Origin: Roseomonas sp. KE0001
Lineage (GTDB): Bacteria > Pseudomonadota > Alphaproteobacteria > Acetobacterales > Acetobacteraceae
Assembly: GCF_016107285.1 (NCBI RefSeq)
Contig: NZ_RCVQ01000002.1
Coordinates: 248,001-312,000, forward strand
Length of the DNA stretch: 64,000 nt
Direction of reading: 5' to 3'
In this document: piece by piece, positions 25,399 through 34,216 of the stretch
Layout: each line of letters begins with the position of its first letter
Numbering within the stretch: position 1 is the first letter of the stretch
Translations under genes and position numbers: made by a program
The notes under the pieces: model-generated
Seen by the model: only the letters and a program-made list of their open reading frames with translations
Databases searched by the model: none
What the model was told of the DNA's origin: nothing

Positions 25399-26252
25399 GG
25401 GCCGGACCCGGCGCCGGGTCCGCCGCCAGGCTGGTGGTGAGGAGGCTCGTGGGGGCGGGACTCATGTCGCGGATCGAAGCGGCGGCCGGCCGTCCAGGCC
25501 CGCGCGCGCCGCCAGAGGTCGTAGATCCCGCCCATGCCTTCCCCCCCCTGCTGCACCAGTACGAAGCGGGCCGGGTCGCGGCTGACGGCGTGCTCCGCCA
25601 GCCGGTCCATCGCCGCCGCCAGGGCCCCGGCGAGGGCCGCGGCCCGCTCAGGCCGAGGCATGGCGCGCAGCGCGGCGCCTGACAAGGGCGGACCGAAGCC
25701 GGCCAGCATCTCGGCGCGGCGCTCGGTCCAGAAGGGGTATTCCAGGGCGAGCGGCAGGAAGGCGGCGTCGGGGGCCAGCTCGGCCAGCCGCACCAGGCCG
25801 GGCGCGATCGGCACCGGGCGCTCGCGGACATCGGCGAAGCGGCCGGGAGCGTTCATCCAGAGCATGGCCTCGGGCCGCGCCAGCACGCCCCCGGCGGTGC
25901 GCAGGAAGGCGACGGCGCCGCGCGGCGAGTCGCGCTCGACGCCGAAGACGCCGATGCGGCGCATGAAGCCGTAGCGGGCCAGCGCCGCCGCCTCCATCGG
26001 GATGACCATCGGCCGGCCGGGGAAGAGCCGGCGCGAGAGCAGCATGAAGGCCACCCCGTCCCACCAGGAGGCGTGGCTGGCATAGACCACCAGCGGCACA
26101 CCTGGCGGGGGCGCCGGCCGGGCATCGCGGGCCAGCCGCAGGGCCCGCATGTGGCGCCGGGCGAAGCGGGTGAAGACAAGGTCGAAGAAGGCGATCCGGC
26201 GCCGGGAATAGAGCGCCAGGGGGTCCTTGCCGTCGGGGCCGCCGGGTTTCAT
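25395..26252 (-). CDS. PlsC-type acyltransferase, probable carotenoid-glycoside acyltransferase
   Basis: 285 residues with the HX4D acyltransferase motif (SHASWWDG, near residue 60), the FMRRIGVFGVERDSP acceptor region and a weak FPEG-equivalent (WMNAPGRFADV). It has no predicted membrane helix beyond a short hydrophobic stretch. Between a CrtP-like oxidase and a glycosyltransferase, it would be expected to esterify the sugar of the C30 carotenoid, the role CrtO plays in staphyloxanthin synthesis, although CrtO is a different family. Starts and stops overlap its neighbours by ATGA. Confidence 0.8.
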   Translation of the reverse strand: MKPGGPDGKDPLALYSRRRIAFFDLVFTRFARRHMRALRLARDARPAPPPGVPLVVYASHASWWDGVAFMLLSRRLFPGRPMVIPMEAAALARYGFMRRIGVFGVERDSPRGAVAFLRTAGGVLARPEAMLWMNAPGRFADVRERPVPIAPGLVRLAELAPDAAFLPLALEYPFWTERRAEMLAGFGPPLSGAALRAMPRPERAAALAGALAAAMDRLAEHAVSRDPARFVLVQQGGEGMGGIYDLWRRARAWTAGRRFDPRHESRPHEPPHHQPGGGPGAGSGP

Positions 26253-27922
26253 TCCGCCGCCAGCGCCGCCTCCCGGCCCTGCTCGCCGGCGTCACGCTCG
26301 CTGGCATCCCGCTCGCTGGCATCCCGCTGGCCGGCCCGCTCCGCCGCCGGGCTCATGCCGCGCCCGCCGAGATCCCGGTCCAGTGCGTCGGCGGCGATCC
26401 AGCCGGACATCATCACCATCGGCATGCCCGGCCCCGGATGCGCGGCGCCGCCGGCGAGGTAGAGACCCTTCACCCCGCGCGCCCGGTTGCCCGGCTTGAA
26501 GGCGCCGGTCCAGCGGCCGTGGCTGGCCAGGCCGTAGATGGCGCCGTCCAGGACCTTGTAGCGCTCGTGGATGTCCTGCGGCGTCAGGTGCCGCTCCACC
26601 ACGATGCGGCGCTCGATATCCTCGAGCCCGGCGGTGCGCTTCAGCTTGTCGAGGATCACCTGCCGGTAGGCCGGCAGCATCCGGGACCAGTCCTGGCCGG
26701 GACGCAGATAGGGCGTGTGCACCAGCACGTAGAGCGCCTCGCCGCCCTCGGGCGCGACGGTGGGGTCGGTGGCGGCGGGGGCGGCGAGGTAGGCGGTGGG
26801 GTCGGGGGCGGGGATGCCCTTCCGGTAGATGGCGTCGAACTCCTCCTCGGCATCGCGCGAGAAGACGAAGTCGTGGTGCGCCAGATGCTCGTAGCGGCGG
26901 TCGAGGCCGAGATAGAGCACCACGCCCGAGCAGGCCGGCTCGTGCTTGCGGCGGTGGTAGCGGCGGGCCGGGGCGCCGCCGACCAGCTCGGCATAGGTGC
27001 GGATGGCGTCCATGTTGGAGATCACCGCATCGGCCGGGATGCGCTCGGCCCCGGCGATCACGGCGCGCACCGTGCGGCCCCCGGCGGCGTTCTCGATCTC
27101 CAGCCCCGTGACCTCGCAGCCCGGGCGGAGATCGACGCCGAGCTCGCCGGCGACGCGCGCCAGCCCCTCGGCCACCGCGCGGGTGCCGCCGCGTGGATAC
27201 CAGATGCCCTCGGCCGCCTGCATGTCGCCGATGCCGCAGAGCACGGCCGGCGCCAGATAGGGCGAGGAGCCGACATACTGGCAGTAATGATCCAGCATCT
27301 GCGCCAGCCGGGCGTCCGGCACATGGCCGCGGATCACCCGGGCCACCGTCTGGCCCATGCGCAGCGCCAGCACCTCGCGCAGCGTGTCGGGGCGGAGATT
27401 GGCGCGGAAGTCGAGCGTGTCGGCGATGCCCTCCACCGGCTTCCAGAAGAAGAACTTCTCCGAGATGCCGTGCAACTCGCGGGCGACGTCCTGGAAGCGG
27501 CGATAGCCCGCGCCATTGCCGGGCGCGAAGCCCTCCATGGCGCGGGCCATGGCGCCGACGTCCTGCATCAGGTCGATGCGCGAGCCGTCCTCGAAGAAGC
27601 AGCGCCACTGCGGGTCGAGCCGGAGCAGCGGCACCTCCGCCGCCGGATCGCGTCCGGCCTCGGCCAGGATGCGGCGGAGCACGCGCGGCATGGTCAGGAT
27701 GGTCGGGCCCATGTCGAAGCGGAAGCCGCGCGTGTTGCCCCCCTCCGCGCCGGAGGCCTCCCCTCGGGCTCCCCCTGGGGCCGGCAGGTTCAGCACCGCC
27801 GCCTTGCCGCCGAGCCAGGGGTTCTTGTCCAGCAGGGTGACGCGGTGGCCGCGCGCCGCCGCCACCACCGCCGCGGCCAGCCCGCCCAGCCCGCCCCCGA
27901 TCACCACCACCCGCGCGCTCAT
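26249..27922 (-). CDS. crtP: CrtI-family carotenoid oxidoreductase, CrtP-like (diaponeurosporene oxidase-like)
   Basis: 557 residues. An N-terminal FAD motif IGGGLGGLAAAVVAAARGH is followed by the FDMGPTILTMPRVL substrate-side block and GIWYPRGGTRAVAEGLARVA, with the C-terminal FAD loop GLYLAGGAAHPGPGMPMVMM. Compared with desaturases it has a long insert of low conservation after the first strand (LNLPAPGGARGEASGAEGG). The family includes desaturases (CrtN) and terminal-methyl oxidases (CrtP). Pairing with a second CrtI paralogue and an aldehyde dehydrogenase suggests the oxidase role. A C-terminal ERDAS peptide repeat is coded by a 15-bp tandem repeat. The CrtN/CrtP split between the two paralogues could be reversed. 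Confidence 0.78.
   Translation of the reverse strand: MSARVVVIGGGLGGLAAAVVAAARGHRVTLLDKNPWLGGKAAVLNLPAPGGARGEASGAEGGNTRGFRFDMGPTILTMPRVLRRILAEAGRDPAAEVPLLRLDPQWRCFFEDGSRIDLMQDVGAMARAMEGFAPGNGAGYRRFQDVARELHGISEKFFFWKPVEGIADTLDFRANLRPDTLREVLALRMGQTVARVIRGHVPDARLAQMLDHYCQYVGSSPYLAPAVLCGIGDMQAAEGIWYPRGGTRAVAEGLARVAGELGVDLRPGCEVTGLEIENAAGGRTVRAVIAGAERIPADAVISNMDAIRTYAELVGGAPARRYHRRKHEPACSGVVLYLGLDRRYEHLAHHDFVFSRDAEEEFDAIYRKGIPAPDPTAYLAAPAATDPTVAPEGGEALYVLVHTPYLRPGQDWSRMLPAYRQVILDKLKRTAGLEDIERRIVVERHLTPQDIHERYKVLDGAIYGLASHGRWTGAFKPGNRARGVKGLYLAGGAAHPGPGMPMVMMSGWIAADALDRDLGGRGMSPAAERAGQRDASERDASERDAGEQGREAALAAE
26281..26325 (-). repeat. 15-bp in-frame tandem repeat at the 3' end of the crtP-like gene
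   Basis: Two identical copies of GCTCGCTGGCATCCC (26296-26325) are flanked by one diverged copy at 26281-26295 and a weaker one after 26326. They encode the repeated pentapeptide SERDA in the C-terminal tail. Confidence 0.9.
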
Positions 27923-29508
27923 GCCGTCAACTCCCGTGAGGCCTCCGCCTGTCTCCCCTCCAGATCCGGCGGCAGGGCGGTGGGGATGCCGCCCAGGCCG
28001 AGGTCGCGCGCCAGCAGGTCGGCGCTGATGCGCGCGCCTTCGTAGATCACCGGCAGGCCGCTGCCGGGATGCGTGCCGCCGCCCACCATGTAGAGCCTCT
28101 CGGTGTCGGCGAAGCGGTTGCCGGGGCGGCGGTGCAGCATCTGGCCGAGATCGTGCGCCAGGTTGAAGGTGGCGCCGAAGCCCACGGCATAGCGCGATTC
28201 CCACTCCTCCGGCGTCACCATGCGCTCGTGCCGGATGCGCGACTCGATGTCCGGCAGGCCGAGCGCGGCCAGCCGCCGCAGGGCGAGCGCGCGGAAGGCG
28301 GGAGCGGCCCGCGACCAGTCGATGCCGGCGCGCAGGTTGGAGACCGGCACCAGCAGGTAGAGGCTGCTGTGCCCGGCGGGCGCCATGCCCGGATCGGTGG
28401 CGACGGGATTGTGCAGATAGAGCGAAGGCTGAAGCGGCAGGCTGCCGCCCTCGATCTCGCGCAGGTTGCCGCGGTAGTCGCCCGAGAGCAGCACGGTATG
28501 GTGGGCGAGGTCGGGGAAGCGGCCCTCCACGCCGAGATAGAGCATGAAGGTGGAGCAGGAATAGCGCGCCTCGCGGATGCGCCGGTCGGACCAGCGGCGG
28601 CGCAGCGCGTCGGGGATCAGCCTTGGCGCGGCATGGGCGAAGTCGGCGTTCATCACCACGGCGTCCGCCGCCAGCACCGCGCCGCCGACCCGCACGCCGG
28701 TGGCGCGGCGGCCCTCGAAGACGATCGATTCGACCGGGCAGCCCAGCCGGATCTCGGCGCCCAGCCGGCCCGCAACGCGCGCCATCGCCGCCGCCACCGC
28801 GCCGCAGCCGCCGCGCGGGTGAAACACGCCGTGCTCGTATTCCAGGAAGGAGAGGATGGTGAAGAGGCTGGGGCAGCGGAACGGGCTCATCCCCAGATAC
28901 TTGGTCTGGAAGGAGAAGATCAGCCGGGTGCGCGGATCGCGGAAATGGCGCTTCAGCTCGGCATCCACCGAGAGATGCGGCCGCAGATGCGGCAGGGCGC
29001 GCAGCATGTCGCGCCCCAGCAGGTCGGAGGCCGAGGCGAAGCCGCGCTCCAGCACGGGGCGGAAGGCGGCGAGCTTCTCGCGGTTGGCGGCCATGAAGCC
29101 GGCCAGGGCGGCGCCGTCGCGCGGGTCGAGCTTGCCGATCTCGGCCGCCATCCGCGGCAGGTCGGGCGTCGCGTCGATGGTCGGGCCGCCCTCGAAGACC
29201 AGCCGGTACTGCGGGTCGAGCCGCTCCATCGGCGCCTCGGCCCCGAGATCGGCGCCACAGGCGGCGAAGATCTCCGCCAGGATGCGCGGATACAGGAAGA
29301 AGGTCGGGCCGAGATCGAAGCGATAGCCTTCTGGCGTCTCCAGGATGCGGCTGCGCCCGCCGACGACGGCATCCTTCTCGAGCACGGTGACGCGGGCACC
29401 GCGCGCCGCCAGCAGCATGGCGGCGGCCAGGCCACCGGGCCCGGCACCGATGACGACGACATGGGGCCGGGAGGCCGGAGGGTGGCCCGATCTGGAGAAA
29501 AGCTTCAT
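27919..29508 (-). CDS. crtN: CrtI-family phytoene/dehydrosqualene desaturase, CrtN-like
   Basis: 529 residues from ATG 29508; an upstream in-frame GTG (29523) would add five. FAD motif IGAGPGGLAAAMLLAARGA, substrate block FDLGPTFFLYPRILAEIF, GVFHPRGGCGAVAAAMA, and C-terminal GGGTHPGSGLPVIYEGARI. Enzymes of this family introduce conjugated double bonds into squalene, dehydrosqualene or phytoene. With HpnE in the same operon and no CrtB/CrtM present, squalene is the likely substrate, giving a C30 carotenoid. It is the first gene of the six-gene minus-strand operon and overlaps the next gene by ATGA. The promoter should lie in 29509-29629. Confidence 0.83.
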   Translation of the reverse strand: MKLFSRSGHPPASRPHVVVIGAGPGGLAAAMLLAARGARVTVLEKDAVVGGRSRILETPEGYRFDLGPTFFLYPRILAEIFAACGADLGAEAPMERLDPQYRLVFEGGPTIDATPDLPRMAAEIGKLDPRDGAALAGFMAANREKLAAFRPVLERGFASASDLLGRDMLRALPHLRPHLSVDAELKRHFRDPRTRLIFSFQTKYLGMSPFRCPSLFTILSFLEYEHGVFHPRGGCGAVAAAMARVAGRLGAEIRLGCPVESIVFEGRRATGVRVGGAVLAADAVVMNADFAHAAPRLIPDALRRRWSDRRIREARYSCSTFMLYLGVEGRFPDLAHHTVLLSGDYRGNLREIEGGSLPLQPSLYLHNPVATDPGMAPAGHSSLYLLVPVSNLRAGIDWSRAAPAFRALALRRLAALGLPDIESRIRHERMVTPEEWESRYAVGFGATFNLAHDLGQMLHRRPGNRFADTERLYMVGGGTHPGSGLPVIYEGARISADLLARDLGLGGIPTALPPDLEGRQAEASRELTA

Positions 29509-29629
29509 GCCGGCCGCGTCCACCTCTCTGCCTCAACCAGGGGGAGGTGCGGACGGGCGGGGATTTGCCAAGGGTGATGCGCGGCTCACGCTTCCGTGAT
29601 ATCCGCTGGTTTCCCCGGCCGGGCGGCGG

Positions 29630-30637
29630 TCAGGCGGCGCGGGCCACCCGGTCGCCGTAGCCCTCGGGGCGCGCCACCCGCCAGGCCCAGGCGGTGCGGA
29701 CAATGTCGTCCAGCGCCGCGTAGCGCGGCGTCCAGCCGGTCTCCTCGCGCAGCCGGGCGTTGGAGGCGACAAGCACCGCCGGGTCGCCCGCGCGGCGCGG
29801 GCCGAAGCGGTGTGGCACCGGGCGGCCGCCGACGCGCTCCACCGCCTCGATCACCTGCTTCACCGAGTAGCCGCTGCCATTGCCCACATTGTAGCGCAGG
29901 CTGCGGCCCTCCTTCAGCACGTCGAGCACCCGCAGATGCGCGTCGGCGAGGTCGGTGACATGCACATAGTCGCGCAGGCAGGTGCCATCCGGCGTGTCGT
30001 AGTCGGTGCCGAAAACCGTGAGCTCCGGGCCGCGGCCGAGGGCGGCGTCGATCGCCAGCGGGATCAGGTGCGTCTCGGGGGCGTGGTCCTCGCCGAGGCG
30101 GCCCTGCGGATCGGCGCCGGCGGCGTTGAAGTAGCGCAGCGCGGCGGATTTCAGCCCATGCGCCTGATCGGCCCAGTCGAGCGCCGTCTCGGCCATCAGC
30201 TTGGACTGGCCATAGGCCGAGGCGGGCAGCAGCCGCGCCGTCTCGTCGATCGGCACGGTCTCGGGGTAGCCGAAGAGCGCGGCGGTGGAGGACAGCACGA
30301 AGCGCAGGCAGCCCGAGCGCGCCGCCTGCTCGGCGAGCGTCGCGGTGTTGGAGAGATTCTCCCGGAGGTAGCGCATCGGCTCGCGCATGCTCTCGCCGAC
30401 GAGGGATAGGGCGGCGAAATGCAGCACGCCGTCGAAGCTCCAGCCGGCGAAGACCTCGGCCACCCGCCGCTGATCGGCCAGGTCGAACTCGAGCAGCTCC
30501 ACACCCGGCGGCAGGGCGGCGCGATGGCCCTGCCGCAGATCATCGATGACGACCACCGTATCGCCGCGCTCGACCAGGGCGAGCACGACATGGCTGCCGA
30601 CATAGCCGGCGCCTCCGGTGACGAGGTAACGCGCCAT
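29630..30637 (-). CDS. galE: UDP-glucose 4-epimerase
   Basis: Interconverts UDP-glucose and UDP-galactose. The 335-residue protein has the NAD motif VTGGAGYVGSHVV, catalytic SSTAALFG and YGQSK (YxxxK), the RYFNAAGADP block, and GTCLRDYVHVTDLADAH near 225. All are hallmarks of GalE of the extended SDR family. GGAAGG lies eight to ten bases before the ATG. It probably supplies galactosyl donors for surface polysaccharide or for carotenoid glycosylation; the latter is only suggested by its position next to the carotenoid operon. Confidence 0.94.
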   Translation of the reverse strand: MARYLVTGGAGYVGSHVVLALVERGDTVVVIDDLRQGHRAALPPGVELLEFDLADQRRVAEVFAGWSFDGVLHFAALSLVGESMREPMRYLRENLSNTATLAEQAARSGCLRFVLSSTAALFGYPETVPIDETARLLPASAYGQSKLMAETALDWADQAHGLKSAALRYFNAAGADPQGRLGEDHAPETHLIPLAIDAALGRGPELTVFGTDYDTPDGTCLRDYVHVTDLADAHLRVLDVLKEGRSLRYNVGNGSGYSVKQVIEAVERVGGRPVPHRFGPRRAGDPAVLVASNARLREETGWTPRYAALDDIVRTAWAWRVARPEGYGDRVARAA

Positions 30638-30787
30638 GCGGGATCCCTTCCTTACTGGGTCAGCTGCCAGGCTCGGCGCGAAAACTCTAGCGGCATGCTG
30701 CGATGCAGCGCAGCGAATTTTCCGTGTGCGTCCAGGCCGAGCGGGAGGTTGCCAGGAGTTGACAACAGATTGCAACCTTGAGTTGCG

Positions 30788-31609
30788 TCAAGCCGCCATT
30801 TTGCTCAGATCCAGCTCGATCATGACCGGCACGTGGTCGCTGGCCTGCGGCCATCCACGCGCGGCCTTGAGCACTGTCCAGCCGGTCAGGGCGGGAGCCA
30901 GGTCGTGGCTGACCCAGACATGGTCGAGCCGCCGGCCGCGATCCGCCGCCTCCCAGTCCCGCGCCCGGTAGGACCACCAAGTGTAGAGCTTCTCGCTCGG
31001 CGGCACGAAATGGCGCAGCGCATCGTACCAGTGGCCGGCCTGCTGCCAGGCGGTGAGCGCCTCGACCTCGACGGGCGTGTGGGAGACGATCTTCAGGAGC
31101 TGCCGGTGGCTCCAGACGTCGTGCTCCAGCGGGGCGATGTTCAGGTCGCCCACCAGCACGCTGCGCCGGGACGGGCCGCGCGCCCGGTTCCATGCCGCCG
31201 CCTCGGCGACGAAGTCGAGCTTGTGGGCGAATTTCGGGTTCAGCGCCGGGTCGGGGATGTCGCCGCCGGCGGGGACATAGAAGTCATGCAGCTCCAGCCC
31301 CCCCGGCACGTCGAGGTCGACGCCCAGGTGCCGGCAATCGCCCTTGGCGCACCAGTCCGGGTCGTCGCCGCGCGCGGTGAAGGGAATGCGCGAGAGGATG
31401 GCGGTGCCGTTGTAGCCCTTCATGCCGCGCACCGCCCGGTGGCCGAAGCCCAGGGCCGCCACGCCCTCGTGCGGGAACAGCGCGTCCGGGCACTTGGTCT
31501 CCTGCAGGCAGAGCACGTCCGGTTCCAGCGCGCGCACGAGTTCGGTCAGGAGCGGCAGGCGCAGCCGGACCGAGTTGATGTTCCAGGTGACGATGCGGAG
31601 CTTGGACAT
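30788..31609 (-). CDS. xth: Exodeoxyribonuclease III (AP endonuclease)
   Basis: 273 residues of the EEP superfamily, XthA type: RIVTWNINSVRLRLP, CLQETKCPD (metal Glu), YNGTAILSR, VGDLNIAP, RRLDHVWVS and the catalytic SDHVPV. It acts in base-excision repair at abasic sites with magnesium. ATG 31609 follows a poor ribosome site. A 150-bp gap separates its stop from galE, and a strong terminator (31661-31706) isolates it from the upstream gene. Confidence 0.94.
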   Translation of the reverse strand: MSKLRIVTWNINSVRLRLPLLTELVRALEPDVLCLQETKCPDALFPHEGVAALGFGHRAVRGMKGYNGTAILSRIPFTARGDDPDWCAKGDCRHLGVDLDVPGGLELHDFYVPAGGDIPDPALNPKFAHKLDFVAEAAAWNRARGPSRRSVLVGDLNIAPLEHDVWSHRQLLKIVSHTPVEVEALTAWQQAGHWYDALRHFVPPSEKLYTWWSYRARDWEAADRGRRLDHVWVSHDLAPALTGWTVLKAARGWPQASDHVPVMIELDLSKMAA

Positions 31610-31660
31610 GGGCGGCAGCAATAGGCGCGGGCGAGGGCGGGAAAAAGGCGCCGGCCCGAT

Positions 31661-31706
31661 AAAAAAAGCCCGATAAAAAGGGCCGGCGGCGCCCCACCGC
31701 CGGCCC
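31661..31706 (-). terminator. Rho-independent terminator after the fumarylacetoacetase-family gene
   Basis: On the minus strand a perfect 10-bp stem (GGGCCGGCGG/CCGCCGGCCC, 31680-31689 with 31697-31706) with a 7-nt loop is followed by TTTTTATCGGGCTTTTTTT. It lies 10 bp after the stop at 31716. The T-run is duplicated (CCCGATAAAAAAAG/CCCGATAAAAAG on the plus strand). Confidence 0.88.
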
Positions 31707-31715
31707 GCGGCCGGA

Positions 31716-32399
31716 TCAGACCAGCCGGGTGCGGACCGTGCCGACGCCCTCGACCTCGCCTTCCAGCACATCGCCCCGCACCACGGCGGCAACGCCCTCC
31801 GGCGTGCCGGTCATGATCAGGTCGCCGGGCGCCAGGGTGACGAGACGCGAGAGGTTGGCGATGATCTCCGGCACCGACCAGATCATCTTCGACAGATCGC
31901 TGCTCTGCCGCACCTGCCCGTTCACCTTGAGCTCGATCCGGCCCCTGGAGGGATCGACGCCCTCGGCCCGGACGATCGGGCCGATCGGGCAGGACTGGTC
32001 GAAGCCCTTGGCCATGTCCCAGGGCTTGCCGGTCTTCTTGGCCTGGGCCTGGAGGTCGCGGCGGGTCATGTCGAGGCCGGCGGCATAGCCCCAGACATGC
32101 CTCAGCGCCTCCGATTCCGCGATATCCTTGCCGCCGGTGCCGATGGCGATGACCAGCTCCATCTCGTGATGCAGGTCGGAGGTGGCGGGCGGATAGGCCG
32201 TGTCGGCCCCGCCGGTCACCACGGCATCGAAGGGCTTGGTGAAATAGAAGGGCTGCTCTCGCGTCGGATCGCCACCCATCTCGCGGGTATGCTCGGCATA
32301 ATTGCGGCCGACGCAGAAAATCCGGCGAACGGGAAAGCTGCCGCCGCCCTGCACGGGGACGCTGGCGGCGGGGGGGGCGGCAATGACGTGGTCGGACAT
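31716..32399 (-). CDS. Fumarylacetoacetate hydrolase family protein
   Basis: 227 residues, single FAH domain. The first block FCVGRNYAEHTREMG is followed by the metal-binding acids in HHEMELVIAIG (E..E) and later YAAGLDMTRRD, KGFDQSCPIGPI and TGTPEGVAAV. Relatives hydrolyse fumarylpyruvate or decarboxylate oxaloacetate, and are linked to aromatic degradation; the exact substrate is not readable. It is monocistronic, ending at a strong terminator. Confidence 0.92.
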   Translation of the reverse strand: MSDHVIAAPPAASVPVQGGGSFPVRRIFCVGRNYAEHTREMGGDPTREQPFYFTKPFDAVVTGGADTAYPPATSDLHHEMELVIAIGTGGKDIAESEALRHVWGYAAGLDMTRRDLQAQAKKTGKPWDMAKGFDQSCPIGPIVRAEGVDPSRGRIELKVNGQVRQSSDLSKMIWSVPEIIANLSRLVTLAPGDLIMTGTPEGVAAVVRGDVLEGEVEGVGTVRTRLV

Positions 32400-32476
32400 G
32401 GATTCCTCCGTCTCGGGAGCCGGAGCTTAGACCCGGTGGCGGAGGCATGAAATGGGGGGAGGGGCGCGGAGAGGGC

Positions 32477-32506
32477 GGCGCCCGGCCAGGGGGGTGGCCG
32501 GGCGCC
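32477..32506. other. Perfect 12-bp inverted repeat between two minus-strand genes
   Basis: GGCGCCCGGCCA and TGGCCGGGCGCC flank a six-base G loop. It lies about 145 bp downstream of the amidotransferase stop and about 80 bp upstream of the fumarylacetoacetase-family start. There is no T-run on the minus strand, so it is at best a U-less terminator or a protein site. The adjoining 32515-32649 stretch is comparatively AT-rich and shows no gene. Confidence 0.5.
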
Positions 32507-32649
32507 TTGGGGGGATCATTCCTTGGGGGAATGGTCGGGTCGGCTGGGGTACCGATCCGGTATCAAGATGGCAGGTTTACGGGGAAAAATAAGGGTTTTC
32601 CACAGCAGTTCAAAAACGTTTGATCGCCCCTCTTGAGGCTTGGCTGTGG

Positions 32650-33450
32650 CTATTCCGCCGCAATCGCCGCTGTGGCCGCGCCATGCCGCTGGCCTGCCCA
32701 TCGGCAGGCCTCGGCGCCGAAGCACTCGAAGAGCCGGCGCGAGAGCGCGTCCTCCGCCCAGTCGTATTCCGGATGCCACTGCACGCCAACGGCGAATCCC
32801 TTGGCGTGCTCGACATGCGCCGCCTCGATGGTGCCGTCCGGTGCCCAGGCCTCGGGCACCAGGCGCGGCGCCGGCCGGGCCACGCCCTGGTTGTGCAGCG
32901 AGTTCACCGGCACCGAGTCGGGAGACCAGGCCAGGCCGGCCCAGAGCCGCGCCAGCCGGCCCTCGGGGGAGACGCGGATCGCATGCGCCTTGCCGGTGCG
33001 GACGCGCGGAAGCGCCTGATCGACCGGCGTCGAATGATCCAGCCGGCCGGGCAGATCCTGGATACGCTGGTCCAGCGTGCCGCCGAGGGCCACGTTCAGC
33101 TCCTGGAAGCCCCGGCAGATGGCCAGCAGCGGCATGCCGGTGGCCAGCGCGGCGCGGATCAGCGGCAGCGTGGTGGCGTCCCGGTCCGGATCCTCCGGCG
33201 TGCCCTCGAGATGCGGCGGCCCGGCATAGAGGCCCGGCTGCACGTTGGAGCGGCTGCCGGTGAGCAGCAGCCCGTCGAGCCGTGGCAGGATCTCCTCCGC
33301 CACGCCCTCGCCGGCCGCGGGGATCAGCAGCGGCACGCCGCCGACCGGCCCCAGCACCACCTTGATGTAGTGGTCCGACACCGCGTGGTTGGGCATGGCG
33401 AAGGCCCCGAAGGCCTTCATGCAGCAGGGGATACCGATCAGCGGGCGCAT
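32650..33450 (-). CDS. Class I glutamine amidotransferase, gamma-glutamyl-GABA hydrolase (PuuD)-like
   Basis: 266 residues: GIPCCMKAFGAFAM, the oxyanion LLLTGSRSNV, nucleophile AICRGFQELNVALGG (Cys near 118) and the late His-Glu dyad VGVQWHPEYD complete the triad. PuuD-type enzymes release GABA from gamma-glutamyl-GABA in putrescine breakdown. No other puu gene is nearby, so the substrate is uncertain. Confidence 0.88.
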   Translation of the reverse strand: MRPLIGIPCCMKAFGAFAMPNHAVSDHYIKVVLGPVGGVPLLIPAAGEGVAEEILPRLDGLLLTGSRSNVQPGLYAGPPHLEGTPEDPDRDATTLPLIRAALATGMPLLAICRGFQELNVALGGTLDQRIQDLPGRLDHSTPVDQALPRVRTGKAHAIRVSPEGRLARLWAGLAWSPDSVPVNSLHNQGVARPAPRLVPEAWAPDGTIEAAHVEHAKGFAVGVQWHPEYDWAEDALSRRLFECFGAEACRWAGQRHGAATAAIAAE

Positions 33451-33522
33451 GCGCCAAAGGTCGCGCCGCGCGGTGGCGCAATCAAGGCATGATTTCGCCG
33501 TGTCCGGGCGGTCAGGGCTGCG

Positions 33523-34176
33523 TCAGCGGCGGCCCTCGTCCTCGAAGAAGCGGGGATCGTTGAAGGTGAAGAGACGGCGGTCCAGCGGCATCCCGGTCTG
33601 GATCTGCGTCAGCGTCACCCGCGTCTGGCGGCCCTGGCCGTCCACCACGACCCATTGCCGCAACTCCATCGGCTCCTCCTGCAGCACGAGGGTGAGGCGC
33701 CCCTCGGCCGGGTTCTCCCGCCGCCGCAGGGTGATGCCGAGGAAGCCGCCCTGGCGCTCGACACCCATCACCTCGACATCGCCGCCGAAGCGGATCTGCG
33801 GCCGCAGCAGCAGGCCGAGCGGGGTGGAGGAGACGGGGACGATGGAGGGCTGCTTCAGCTCGCGGTCATAATAGAGGAACTGGCTGTCCGAGGCGACGAG
33901 CAGCAGCGGCTCCGGCGGGTCGTACTCGAAGCGCATCCGGCCGGGCCGGGCGATGAAGGCGGTGCCCTCGGCCGAGCCGCCGTTCTGCGCCACCTGCAGG
34001 AAGCGCGCCCGCAGCGTGGTGATGCCGTTGAGATAGGCCTCCGCCCGGGCCAGCAGGGCCTGTTGCTGCTGCGGCGTCAGCCGCTGCTGGGCACGGGCGG
34101 CCGAGGGGAAGGCCAAGGGGAAGGCCAAGGGGAGAGCCAGAGCCAGGGCGGAGAGCAGGGCGGTGCGGCGGAGCAT
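33523..34176 (-). CDS. lolA: LolA-like outer-membrane lipoprotein carrier protein
   Basis: 217 residues with a signal peptide (residues 1-29, ending PSAARAQQ) and the LolA fold: AEAYLNGITTLRARFLQVA, the FIARPGRMRFEYDPPEP block, DREL, and a C-terminal NDPRFFED. LolA carries lipoproteins across the periplasm from LolCDE to LolB. The upstream ATG at 34197 would add seven residues. A 12-bp tandem repeat lengthens the signal-peptide core (LAFPLAFP). Confidence 0.9.
   Translation of the reverse strand: MLRRTALLSALALALPLAFPLAFPSAARAQQRLTPQQQQALLARAEAYLNGITTLRARFLQVAQNGGSAEGTAFIARPGRMRFEYDPPEPLLLVASDSQFLYYDRELKQPSIVPVSSTPLGLLLRPQIRFGGDVEVMGVERQGGFLGITLRRRENPAEGRLTLVLQEEPMELRQWVVVDGQGRQTRVTLTQIQTGMPLDRRLFTFNDPRFFEDEGRR
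34105..34140 (-). repeat. 12-bp in-frame tandem repeat in the lolA signal-peptide region
   Basis: Two exact copies of GGGGAAGGCCAA followed by GGGGAGAGCCAG. They give the repeated LAFP peptide in the hydrophobic core of the signal peptide, so the copy number directly sets core length. Confidence 0.85.
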
Positions 34177-34216
34177 GGCGCCTATCTGGCGTCGCATCGG
34201 GGCGAAAGGAAGGCCG

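Noticed and set aside
26249..29536. Single 1095-residue protein fusing both CrtI genes
   Set aside because: The upstream part of that frame is the off-frame shadow of crtN; the real crtP-like start is ATG 27922 at an ATGA junction.
32477..32506. Intrinsic terminator
   Set aside because: The stem is perfect, but no U-tract follows on the minus strand and it is far from the upstream stop; kept only as an inverted repeat.
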